Positions 11,473 to 24,500 of a DNA stretch of 64,000 nucleotides are shown here, piece by piece. The notes under the pieces are model-generated. The model had not been told where the DNA came from. It saw only the letters and a program-made list of their open reading frames with translations, and did not search any database. How positions within the stretch are numbered: the stretch's first letter is position 1; every line of letters starts with the position of its first letter. The position numbers and the translations under genes are program-made. Source of the DNA: Rostratula benghalensis (lineage: Eukaryota > Chordata > Aves > Charadriiformes > Rostratulidae); assembly GCA_013399305.1 (NCBI GenBank), contig VXAI01000082.1, positions 600,131-664,130 on the forward strand, given 5' to 3'.

Positions 11473-14210
11473 AGATGTGCCATATCCTGAGCTCGTCCTT
11501 TTAATTGGATTGTATCCTTCTGCTGGTTTCCACCAAGACAAATGGGAGTTTTGTCAGAAAGAATTTTATTTTTAAGTGTTGGAATACATAAATTGGAAAA
11601 GTTCAAACACATCTGAATTAAAAAATAAATCATGTTAACCAGCTCTGATTTCAGGTATATTATTCTAACATTTAGGTTTTCTTATACCAACTGCCGTGAA
11701 CTATTGTCGTTATATTCTTGCATTTCATAACAGAAGGAGGATCTGGGAGCCTACAAAGCCCCCCAAAAAGAAAAAAGTAGAATGAAAAAGAGCTTTCCAA
11801 AAAATGAGAAAGAAAAGGGGGTGGTTCAGAGATAGGCATAAGAGATTATGCCCTAATTTCTCACAAGTTTAAAGACACTGATGTGGACAAAGTGATGGGG
11901 CAGGTCATGAAAGGGCATTTGAAAGCAGCAGGCCAATGCTGGACGCAGTGCAGGGGGTGAGCAGAGAGCGTAAGCAGAGCACCAGAGGGCAATAGGAAAG
12001 GATTGCTCCCTCACCTCTGAGGGCAAAGCTGCTACTTCATACTTTCTCTTAATGAACGCACTGAGCTATGGTATTTGTCACGAAGTATTGAGTTTTGTCC
12101 AAGCTCAGTGCTAACAGAAACTCAGAGCACTTGGTGAATTCTCTGTGTTCTCAGAGATTTAAGAGCCAAAAGTCACTTCTGTCTCCACAGGTAGGAAGGC
12201 AGAGCCACGCTCTGTATGTGGAGCCAGGAGCTGCCACCTTGGCACAGCCTCTCTGATGCCTTTAGTATGTGCCTTTTGGTCTCCATCACTGCCAGGGCTT
12301 GTGTCGCCATCAGGTACAGTCCTCATCTCAGGGAACCTAGCTGTTTTCTGGGAAAAGATAATATCGACCATGGGTGAGGACCGAGTGCTCACATTTCTTG
12401 ACCACAGCTGAGGTCACAACTAAGGGGTTTTTAATGCAAAGTTATTGTTTTTTCAAAGAGAGTACTATTGCTTTTCATCCCCAGTGAGGGGTGGCTGTGG
12501 TAGCTGGAGGGAATGTATCATTTACAGTGGCAGATCAATGCAAAAATGGAAATGAAGGTGACAGCCATTATCATTCACTTCTGACTGGACTACGTGAATT
12601 TAACGGTGTAGCAATGTAGTATCCTACATTAATCTCATGCTCCTGCTACATTAAAGGCTTGTCATCAAAGAAATAGAAGTTAAATTCACAATGCAGGGTG
12701 AGAAGATGGAAACCAGAGCTCTCCTCAGCTGACTCTCAGCTCTGGGGCAAGACCCCAAAGTCCAGGGGCAGCACAGCCACAGGAGGGTAGCCACTTCGCT
12801 GGAGCTTACCAGCAAAACCTGTTTTATGGCAATAAACACTGGTGGGTGAGACAAAGCTTCCAAGTTCCCTCTTACATTCACCTTAGCTCCTGCAACTAAT
12901 GACAAAAAATGATTTGTTGTCAGCAGGCATCTTGTTCAGCCCATGCATACAAATGCCTTTCACCACGGCAGAAATGTAACATGGAAATATAAGCATTAAA
13001 CACACTATATTTTCAGTACGGCTGTCAGAGTAGCATAAGGGTTCTTCCTATTAGCTGCTGTGAGACAGATCCTGCCTGAAATTAAATCTTAAATCTTCTC
13101 TTGGAGATTGCATGCTAGCAGATTACTTTGCATAATACTCACAGCTTGCCTTCAAACGTGTGCTGCATAAATAGCTCAGGGAAAAGAAACAAACTCAAAC
13201 TCACACTTGTAAATTATTTGATCCTGCTATTCAGTGTTTGCCAAATTCTCTCATCTCAGAGTTTTCCTGGTGCCCTACAATCACAGTGAATTCTTTCCAG
13301 CGAACTCCCAAAACTGACAATCCATATTCCCTTGCAATGCACAGCCAGGCAGACAAAGGACATCTGATACAGGTGACTCTGAACAACACAGCACAAACTA
13401 CACAGCTGTATCAGTCTCAGGGAAATACTGGGGTATTTCTTATAGCTCGATTGCCTTCAACTTTCCAGGAAGGAAAAGCATCTGATGTAATGATACCACA
13501 AGTTTACCAAAGTAGGACACATTATTTAAAGTCATTATTTCTACGTGTAAGGTTTTCCTTGGCAGGATCTGCTATACCTCGCCTGGAGGTGCCTGTGCCT
13601 TTCCCAGGATAGGCATGGCCAGCCAGGCCCTGCATCCCAGGGATAAACCAACTTGCTCAATATGAGGTCAAGAAAAGTGTTGCTCAAGACCAAGCCATGG
13701 AGGCAGAAATTACACCAGGTCCCTGTGCCCAGGACATTGGGTATGATTTTCCAATAATCCCAGCTTTTATCATGTGAGCTCACAGAAAGGCTTCTTCAGC
13801 TTTATGGGATTGTCACAGGAAAGAGTTTCACATAGGAGATAAAGTTCATGTTGAAAATAAAGAAAAGGTTATTTGAATCCTTGCAGCAATCCCATTTTAT
13901 GTCTAAGAATGCTCTTAGTATGAGGTTTTACCTAACTCACACTAGCACAGTGTGTGCTGTCTTGAAGTCAATCAATGTTCAATGATCCATGATCTCACTT
14001 CAGCAGTATTGACCTTGAGTCCTAAACATGATGAATGGATGACAACCACCAGGTACTTATATAAAAATGAAAAAGCAAAGACCAACCCAGGACTTTTCAA
14101 AAATCAAAAAGCACAGAAATCTCTGGATATGGCCGTGGAGGAGGAAGCTTTTGAAGGGTCACACAAGTGTACTGCATTCAAGTAAAATGCCATTTGGAGT
14201 GTCAAGAACT

Positions 14211-14228
14211 AAAAAAAAAAAAAAAAAA
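14211..14228 (+). repeat. A18 homopolymer
   Basis: Eighteen consecutive A residues precede an AT-rich stretch. There is no upstream polyadenylation signal or recognisable gene body, so it is a simple run, not a retrocopy tail. Confidence 0.8.
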
Positions 14229-17200
14229 TATTATTACAAAAAGTAAATAAATGAAAATTGAAAATATTTAAATATAAGGCCAGGCAATGAGTCAGCGATA
14301 AGGGTTTGACCATTATTGGTTAGGGCATAAGAAGTTTTTACTGGTGTGTGACAGCATCTTTCCTCAGCTGAATGTGCAGGTGAGCCTGGGTTGCTTTTCA
14401 CAGAATCACAGAATTCTTTTTTGTCCTTTAGCATGTAAGCTGACTGCTTCTTTTACACATATCTGTCCAAAGCATGAGTGACAACATGTTTCCATCCCCT
14501 GCTCGTTGTGTGTATTCAGTTTGTTCCTTGCTCTATTCAGCCCTGCCAAGAATAGCATTGGGTATAAAACAGGGATCACTTTCCCTCTTCTTGGTGCTGC
14601 CTTCAGCTCTAAAAGTCCATTGATTCAATAGGAACAGTAATAGAAAACTCAGGTAATAACCTGTAACCAAATATTGCAGACAACAACAACTTCTCACAAA
14701 ATTTTCAACTACAGTGCCAGGGATTGCTCAAGGAGACTACAGCTAAAGGCTACCCGTTCTCCATGTTGACCACGTGTAGTTTTAAAGTGCTGTTCAAAAA
14801 ACCAGTTGGGTGGGGTCTTCTTGTTTAGAAGCAAGAGCTACAAGACTTAATGATAATTTAATTCCTGCCCCTCCTGACCCTAGCAGCTCATCCCTCTGGG
14901 TACCACCAGACGTCTCTCAGGCTGCTGAAGAAGGGGTGTGCACAACCTCTGCACCAGCACACACAGATACATGAAATACACGTTGGCAGAGAATCAGCTT
15001 CATTGATAAAGGAGGCCTTGGAACATTAGGAACAAAAGGTTCTTCCTTGGAATTTAGTGAGAAAATTAGTTTTACTGTCATTGCGAGCATTTTCAGATAT
15101 TTAAATGAATCTATTGATGAAAACAAAGGAAGTGCTTCTTGGGTGATACCAGCTCTTAATTTATGTTAGTTATCATCAGAAACTGTAAGAATAAGGGGTG
15201 GCAGGTACAGCTACAATGGAAATGAGTGTTACATTCATATATTTTCCACAGAGAAATAAACTAGGAGCCTGCAGTGACCAGAGAAGAGAAGAATGAAGCT
15301 CCTTCATAAGATACTGTGATTATTTTTCTAGCTAAAATTCCTCCCAGACCCAGTATATTATGGTAGATGAGCATATAAATGTGCAATTTACCATTTCATA
15401 CTGCACTGTTCTTCTCCTGCCTCACACCTCATCATGTTTACAGACAGACGTTATACTTTGAATCTCTTGGGGTGGGTGTAAAGGATGCAGAAGCAACAAC
15501 TTGGGAATGTGTTTATTAAGCAATGTGAAATATCTGCTTCTGTCTTTCGAGACACACTTTACCTGTTCACAGGAGACACAAGTTTATATTTACTTCACAG
15601 TTACACCCACCCAGCTATTACATCTGTTAATGCAATTTTATATAAACTGTAGTGTAGGGATGGAGTGTTTCCTTAACCACCGAGGTATTTGGTGTCTGTA
15701 AACCCCCATACATCTGATGTGTCCAGAGCACGTCTGCAAGCCTTTCTGCCTCAGCCAGCAGATCCTTGGACAGCAATTTTCTCTCTACCACAGAGAAATT
15801 CTGCTGTCATCAAAAAATTATTTTTCCTACTACGTATGGAAATTCTGAGGATAGGGTGCTTTTCACAAGTTGGTACCACCCCTGCACTAACATGCTGGCA
15901 AACACAAAGAGCGTATGTGAGTGCTTAACTTCAAGGGCAGCAGCAACCCTGCTGCAGTGACTTCAGCACAACTCTCTTAAACATTGTTATTAGACTTTGA
16001 GCTCTGAGGGCTACTTTCACTCATCTGCTCAGTTCCTGCACACAGATGTTTACCCTTTTTATGGCTGAACCAGTTTGCAGAGGCCTACTTTTATCACTGA
16101 CAAGAATGGAAGCTTAATATTATTAATATCAGTTCAGTACAAGACAGTGCCTGAAGAAAGGAGAATTAGTTGCCTGAATTATTTTCATTGATCATCACAT
16201 TACTTTCCACAGCAATGATATAATGTCATGATGCTGTAACATAGCAACAATTCTGCTTTCAATACCTTCTTTGATTCTCAATGCTCAGTTCCACTATGGA
16301 TGCCAGTACAGCAATTCCCTCACTCCTGCCATTAGATATAATAGAAATGTCCACTGTAGAAATGCCGCTCACGCATCTTTCACACCCCAAATTTGTATGG
16401 CTGTGGCAGTTCTCATGGACACAGCCCAGGGCTAAAACAAAGCAAGGGCATCACTGTGCCTTTGCATCTGCTCCTGTTACCTGACAGGCATGGGAATTCC
16501 TGTCCCGCTCCTGTCCCGGTGCAATTCTAAGGAGTGGTTAGTTTAGTCAGCAATACCTGCCTGTGGTCTAGCTGTACTTCTCCCTTTCGAAAACAAAAGA
16601 AACACAAAACCCCCACATTTTTTCATACATGAATTCTGACAGAGAGCTAGGGTTAAAGGATGTCTAGAGTTCAACAGCAGGTAAACAAAAGCAACCAAAC
16701 AAAAGGTAGTGAAATGAAGCTAATAAAAAGGCAAGCTAAAAGCACATGTACTAACGATTTTTTACAGTAAAGAAACATTTTCTTTTCATTCATGAAATAA
16801 CATGATTTTAAATCATTTGGGGAAGCGACCGTCTTCTAATAGACATTGCATATTTAGGACTTAAAATAGATTGAAAGTGAAAATTGTGCTAAAGTCGTTG
16901 GGGAATGTAAATCCTTGTTTAATTGACGCTGCATGAGCTGCCAGGAATAATTAATAAGGCTAAATTTAACTGCTCTGGCAGCATTTCCCTTTCAGATGCA
17001 GATCATTTTGGCCAAAGCCCAGGCAACCTAAGGCAGGTCCGTCTTTCCAGCGCTGCAAGGGAGGACCAGAGCTTGGGGAGAGGTGAGCTGGGTTCCCTTC
17101 TTCGGAAGAGCTGCAACCATTTTGCATACAAGGGTGCTGAACAGTAACTCCTCTGCTATAAGGTGCTGTTTCAGGCTGAAAACCCTTTTCAGCCCAGCTG

Positions 17201-18494
17201 CAAACCGGTGAAACCAGCTGAAACCAAACAGGCAGGTTTACCCTTCTGTGTTGTGCTTTGGTGTGTGAGCTCTTGGTGAACTCGCGTGTTGAGCTCAGGA
17301 AGGAAAGCAAACCCAGACACCGGGAGGTGAGTGATGGAGGGTAAGCAGAGCTACCCTGCTTGGGGTGCAAGGAAACCTGGTTTTGTGAGATGCAAAGAGG
17401 CAAGTGACCTTTTTAGCCCAGCCCAGAGGTCTGCCTCGCTCAATTTCCTGTCTCTTACAGCCACACGGGTGAAAGAGCAGAAGAAACAAGTATGAACTTG
17501 TTATCCCCTGATTTCATTTTAACACCCTCCTCCCAGTGCTTTTCCAGTGAGAAGTTCAGGTATCCAGAATAATACTGCTGTATTAAGAAATGAGAAACAA
17601 ATTACTGAAAAGGCACTGGGATCCAGGCAATCTAACCCAATGCCTTCTGCTGTAATAGCTGGCAAAAACAGATACCTGAGATGCTGCCTTCAGCTCTTAA
17701 GGTGCAATTAGTGCATTCCTAAATTTGAAGGCAACTTAGGCTTCCAGCGGGTCATAAGCATGGCAATCCAGATGGCTCAGCAGCAGCTTCACCATGGCAG
17801 CATCTCAGAAAAAAACCCAGTTCCAGCAGCAACCTAGAGAAAACCGAGTTGCCATTCATGGCAGCAGGACCTAATCTGGGTGTTAGATCATCAACTCATT
17901 TTGTGTTCCACAACAGGAAAGGATGACTCCAAAGCTCATCTCTGTTAGCTGGCAACCACCAGCCCAGTCCCATGCACAATCTCACCATGTAATTAAAGAG
18001 AAATAAAAAAAGCACAAGATTGACCCATAAAAGCCAACGGAGTGGCAGTTGACAAATAACTGCATTCACGTTAATTACCATGGTGTTTGTCTGCAGGAGA
18101 ATAAGCTGGGTGGTTTAATTATTGTTGTTTTCCCACTAGAAATAGTGCAAAGCTCACATTTGGAAGATGCATGCTATTGTTCTTCAAGGTACAATGAAGA
18201 AAAGAAGTACTCATAGCAAAGACTTTCTCACACAAGGTAAGAAAAATTATATTTTGATCTACAGTGGGAGAAGAAAAGGCTACAGCCACAAAGCTAGTTA
18301 TCTGAGCATCTAGGGAGCAACTGTCACATAGCAAGAGTTCTAAACTATTTTAGCACTCCATTTAAGAAATCTTTTAAAATCCAGAACAAACCATCCCTAC
18401 TCCCAGAGAAAATTTGCTTTTGTGGTTAAAATGAAACTGGAAATTCAAGACACGTGTTAATTCCTTGTCTGCATTACATGGGAGCAATTTGATT

Positions 18495-18537
18495 CTCTGT
18501 GTCTCAGTTCTTCATCTGTACAATAAAGCTGAAAATA
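18495..18537 (+). repeat. MIR-like SINE fragment (core region)
   Basis: CTCTGTGTCTCAGTTCTTCA followed by TCTGTACAATAAAGCTGAAAAT closely follows the central part of the MIR consensus (…CTCAGTTTCCTCATCTGTAAAATGGGGATAAT…). Such ancient tRNA-derived SINEs survive in birds only as short diverged pieces. Confidence 0.6.
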
Positions 18538-21500
18538 TCACCTCTTTTTTATTTTAAAGGGCACTGCCTTTTAGATTATCAGCTCACAAAGCAGGTATTA
18601 CACCTTACTTTGTATTAGGTACAGCATTCAGAATAAAGACGCTATAATCTCAGGTGGGCAAGCCTATAATAAAAACTTTTACATGGTAAGATTTTAATTT
18701 TAATTTAATTCCATGTCTTGTCATGTCTTACTTAAGATGAACTAAGTTAAAAGAAAGACAATAATAGCACCATACCTATGTTTCACACACTGTAATAACA
18801 CTTCAATGAGAAATTTACCAAAAATACTAGCTGTGAAAGTGAAAGAGAACAAGAGCTGTAATATGATTGTAAACCTTGCAGTGGCAGCTGTCAGCCCGAA
18901 CATCCAGGGTTCCCATGCACTTGCACATTACTTTGCATGTATCACGCCAAATGATTGACCCTCCAAACCAGCACTCTCCAGGCCCTACTGCTCGGCTTGC
19001 AGCAACCACCCTCAGCTCCTCAGGCAGCTCTCCTGGGGCTGGTTCCCTCCCAGGGCATGCTCTGCCGCACCCTGTACTCACTTCAGGAACACTTTTATTC
19101 TTCAGGCAAATGTAGGCAAAATCTCTGCCCACCAGGTCTCATCATCTCTTCCCATCACTCCAGGCTGGCTTTTGGTCACTCCCTCCTCAGAGGCAATATC
19201 TGGCTCCTCTCCAGTGGTTTTTCACTGGCTAACCTGGTTTTAATGCAGCTGCCTATGCACCATGTAATGACCAGAGTCTCTGTGTCCCTCCAAAAGAGTC
19301 ACTCCTTGTGGGCTGAGTCTTAGTGGATTCCCTGGAAAAGCAGGCAATGGTTCTTGTTCCCACCCAGATTAATAGAAAGACTGCACGTGTTTCCACACTG
19401 GTTGCAATAGCTGACTACCAAACTAGCCTGGCATCTTCACCTGTTAAAGTCCCCATCAGTGATTTCTAGGGACAGTCCTGCTTTCACCTTCAAAATAATT
19501 CCTCCATTCAGAGCCTCAAACTGGATCTCAAACCCAGATTTCATCTCTATGCAAAACAGGCTAGTCAATTTATAAGAGGCAGGCCACGCTAAATAGTGAT
19601 TCAGACAAACACTGCCTGCATATAATGATAAAGGACAATTGTGTGGCACGGGCAAACACATCCCAAATAGATTGCAGTGCAATCTGTCTCCATACAGCCC
19701 CATGAGTCATGCTGATTTGGAAAACACTTTATAAATGCTAGTAATGGCAGGCAATCATTTTAATTAGATATGGCCTAATTAAAAAAGAATAGAGGCTTTT
19801 ATAGTTCATGCCTCCCCAGTGTGCACTAGGGATCCCCACTGTTTGGCAAACAGGAAAAATATTTGTATTATTTAATAAGCATAATGTTATCAGTAGAGCT
19901 TTTGTGCAGGATTTAATGCATATACTTTGGCTCACCAGACACCCGTCAGTGCGCAGGCTAGATGGAGGAAGGTTGCAGGCACTTCACATCTTCTACATGA
20001 GATCTCAAAATGTCTCAAAACAATCAAGTGTGCACAAGGAATCAGCTAAACCTCCTGGGTGTTTATTACACTGTATGTGGGTGTTGGGCAAGTTCATTCA
20101 GATACAGTAAGAACTGGCCTAAAATGGAAAGCGACTCCTCAGGTTGATCTGCAGGCGTCAACCATGATGACAGAGAAGAACTGATGCCAATGCCATCCTG
20201 CCAGCCTTCTGCCCACTGGTGGCCCACCCTCTGGCTCCCCTGACACTCTCCTCAAGGGGGACCAGGCATTGCCAGCTCCTGAGAGCAGAACCTCTTTTCT
20301 CCCATCATACCAGCCCTCAGCTGTCACCCCTCCTCTGCCAAGCTGGGAATGGCCACAGGAAGCAGAAATCCAGCATTCCCATGATCCGGCGCAAGAGCAG
20401 CGTGGGTCCCTCTCTCATTTTCACATGCTGTTGTGTAACACTTCCACTCTGCAGGGGGGAGGAGGCAAAAATACCACTAGAAAAAGTACTTCCTGCAGTA
20501 TTTCTGAGCCAGTCAAACCCAGGAAATAATGGAAATTATAATGATGCACAGATTATCGAGTTCCTTGAGTTTATTTCGCATTTCTGTCATGTCCTGTGCC
20601 TTTCACATAGGTCATTAAGGAGTTGAGCCTGCATATGTGATCATGATGGCATTAAAATAGTAAAAGCTTCTCTTCTCCCTGTGCATATTGAAAATAGCAG
20701 AGAGCAATAACCTTTACTGGGCAATGGCCATGCACCGTGCTCAATGCACCACCCCAGCCAGCCTGCAGTCCCCTGGATCCTGGTGATGCTACGGACTAAT
20801 CGAAGACCATTATTCCTGCTCAGGGGGCCCCAGAGAGCCCATCTCACAAAACAGCCTGGTGAGCTGAAGATCTGCAGCATCTCCCCGTAAGCCTGCTGCT
20901 TTGGTAAAACCAAAGGACCTCCATATGGGTTGAAATCACCTTTCACATTACCTACTTGCATGTGAGGGGGTCAGTGGCTCCCCAAGGCCAGGATGAGCAG
21001 CCTTGGTCGGCAGCAGGCAGGGCTGCCATGGGGCTGGGGCTGCCAGGCCCCGGCGTCACTATTTCTGCTGAGAGCGAGTGCTGCTTTCAGCAGTCCTGTA
21101 TTGATTTGTCTTACCCGAGGTCACCTTAGAAGATGATTTACATTAAGAAAATCAATTTTTTAAAAAGTCATTGCTGGGAGCAATACTTGATTTCTAAATT
21201 CAAAGCACAACCAGGCACGTCTGAGTTCAAAGAGTTACCCAATTCTTATTAAAGGCAGCAGGAAATCTGCCTGCTCCTTAGCTTTGCACTAGAAATGTGC
21301 ACAATAAAATTTCTACCACTATCTCACTATCATAACTCCAAAAGACCACTTTCTTATCATTTTGGCTTTTTCCAGTCCCACATGAAATTTATAGCAGCAA
21401 CTCCTTTGCCTTGAAAAGGAAAAAGGGGGCTTGGAATGGAGATCTTTCCAAGTATGTCACCCCAATTTCATCATTTCCTTCCTTAGTGAAACATGCACAT

Positions 21501-24500
21501 TCACCTACTTTTTAATAACAGAGAATCAGATGATACTTAGTCATCCATTGCTCAAGGCTCTGCACAGATGTCATATAATGTTCACGGTAACTCATCAGTA
21601 TAATGTTGGGAATATTGCCCTGCCGCCAAACTTAATTCATGGGTTTTTTTCCTAACAGACAGCTAGATGCTGCATACACATAAATGTTCCCCATTAGGGA
21701 GGTCCCAAAAAGATTTTATCATGCCCTTTCCAGCTCCAAGGGTCACTTTTTGTGATCTCTGTCAGGACCCCCTCAAGTGCCAGCGTCTCGGAGGTGAATC
21801 CTTGTACCACCGAGGGCAGTGAACCGGCTGATGCCCCAGCTCACTCCTACCTGCAGGCAGGGTGAAAACACTGACTGTAGCACAAGTGTTCCAGGAAGTG
21901 GCAAAACTGGAAGAGAACTCAGTGGGGCAGAGGCCCTGGCTCGCTCCAGCCCGCCCGCAGCTGTGTTAGCCCACCCAGGGCAAATTTCCAAGGATGGTGT
22001 GGATGGTGGGATGATGGTTAGAGCATCTTGATGTGGGATTTTCTTCTTGTCGCATAGTGGAGCAATGTGGAGAATGGCTGAAGGATCTGGGAAGAAGAGT
22101 GAGAGCTGAGTCATGAGCAGAGGAGCAGAGGCAGGATCTCATGCCTCTATGAATCCAACGTTCAGCGTTCTCCTAAAGCTCCTGAAGGAACTGATTTACA
22201 CACAGAGATTTTTCTCAAACTCTGTTTTGGAAATCTGTGTTCTCAATCAGAGCTGTGTTTATGTCAGCTTGCCGCGTGCTTGCCTCCTCTCAGAACCAGA
22301 CCAGGTGCTTTGCCACCACCTGGGTCACTGGCTGACCTGGCTGTTTTGGATGCAGGACAGGCTGTGCTGGGTACTTACAGCCTGCACCAGTATTTTCACA
22401 ACAGCTGGGCATTTGTGCAAATGTAGCCTGGTTCTGACAGAAAAGGGTTTGCACATCCTGTCCATGCATCCGCCCTTGAGCTGGATAAGGGTAAGTTTGC
22501 CCTGTTACATGACTATTCCTAGGACCTCCCTCAAAGACTTGATTGCCATAAGCCTTTCTACTTAGACAGCCTTGAATTACTAGCCCCTTCCCTCCTTTAC
22601 TCTCTCACCTCACCCCACCTCTCCAGGGAGTCACGTAACCCCTGGCCATGTCCAGGGCTCTCCTGCTCCAGTTTGCCAAACTGCCCCTCTGCTTGTGGGC
22701 AGAGGCCACCATGCTGGTCTCCTGTTACAAAGGGCATAGCAGTTGCAAGAGCAGTAACTTGCCAGTCAGCTTACACAGCTCCTCTGCCCCACCACGGGTA
22801 CCTTCGAAATTGAACTATCATCCTAAAGAATACTGTGTTCTTAAAATAGTTTTAAATTTATTTACACCTCAAAAAGTTGCTTAAATAATGCATTAGTCTG
22901 GGATAGACGGTAATTTTTTGAAGTCTTCACTAATGTGTATATTTATGCACATAAAAATGTAATTATATGCTTTTTATAGTCGTTTATCCTCTTTTCAGTC
23001 CACTCCGACTATCTGTCAGGATGCTGTCAGCACTCCAAAGTGCTGACTGCGGGCGATGCCTGGTAGCTGCATCCACGCACTTACAAAACTCACGCATCAA
23101 GTGCTGCACATTTCCTGGTGTCAGCACTATTTGCTCAACACATGACAGACAAATGGATGGATTTGGGCTTTCCTGCTCTGCTGATCGTTTTTTCCAGAAA
23201 ATGGAGGCGTCTGTTCCTGAATCTATTAAGTGAAGTATGGATAAAGTGGTAAGATTACTGATAAAAACAAAAGGTGATACTGCAAACTTACAGTGTGCTA
23301 CCTTTGGAAATACAAGAGGATAATAAATGGTTCTCCAAGTCTACAGTAATTGGGAACTGTCACTGAGATGATCCTACCAATACAGCTGAGCCTGCAGGAA
23401 ACATTTATTAAAGCTCCTTAATCTGGGCTACTTCACCGTCCTTAACTAAGCTGAGTATTACTGTACTTTGCACTAACACCAGTGAGATGAGCTATGTACA
23501 CACCAGCTGAAGGGAAGAGGGCAGGCTATGAATCCCAACACTTGTGAGAATAATCAGGCAAATATATCCCCAATCATTTGGTACCACAGTAAATTTGACA
23601 ACGACTTGCCAGAGTTATTCAGTGTATTAACAGCTTCCAGCTTTCTTGTCACAGAAGTCTCCTTTGGCTCAGAAGAACCTTCAGCTTTGAACTTTTCATC
23701 AACCAGTCCTGACTGGCCAAGGATGTGTAATAGTAGTCTTCTGGAACCATTAGCATCCAGGTATTTTCATTCTTATTTTTATATTTTCAGCCATCTCTGA
23801 GCAGACTAATGCAGGAGTATGGTCAGGCTCTTCTGCTTCCATGACTTGGTTACATTAATTCAATAAACGCTCCAGACAATGTTTTTCTTAAGCATTTGCT
23901 TCACACTCCCATTCCCGTGCATTTTCTGTCCTTACCTGTATGACAATGCTCTGTACTAACTTCATGTTTTGCTTTCTCCTTCACACATTTAATTGCTTCA
24001 TTTCAAAAATGTATGAAGACATTAGGCTCAATTTGCTTCTAATTGAAAATGAGAATGCTGAAGCTTACGAATTATCCCATTTTAAAATGGCTGAAATGAG
24101 AGAATTAGGTAATTACGAAGGGGGATGGTGGGAAGGAATGAGATACATCCGTGTAGTAAAATAAAAATGGAGGGTAGTACTTCCAGCCCTGTTTTCAGTT
24201 GGATGAAGTTTACCTTTCTTTTCTAGTCATACATTAATATTCTACAGATGTCTATTTTATTTTATGTTCAACTGGAAGCTTTTCTTCACCTTGTGGCTAA
24301 GAGGAGAGAAGAGGATCCTGATACCAAATTCTAAACTGAATTTATGAGTGCTGCCATTCAAAAGCAAGGACCAAGCACAGGTGGAAGGATATAATGTTAC
24401 GGAAAAATCAGAACTTAGATAAAACTGTATGCAACTCTAGAAAAGGAAAAGAGCACCTCTTTGCAAACACCAAAAGGTTTTCAGCCCCTTCTGCCTCTTT

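Noticed and set aside
11979..11991. CTCF-like site GCACCAGAGGGCA (plus), and a second at 47996-48008
   Set aside because: Each has one mismatch to the core consensus; about two such sites are expected by chance in this window.
14211..14228. Poly-A run as the tail of a processed pseudogene
   Set aside because: No AATAAA lies just upstream, no gene-like body precedes it, and no target-site duplication was seen.
14399..14416. CACAGAATCACAGAATTC, resembling a CR1 3' tail
   Set aside because: The sequence that should follow in a minus-strand CR1 is absent; only two short words match.
22113..22565. 150-codon plus-strand open frame
   Set aside because: No recognisable protein similarity, no exon-like borders and no neighbouring coding exons.
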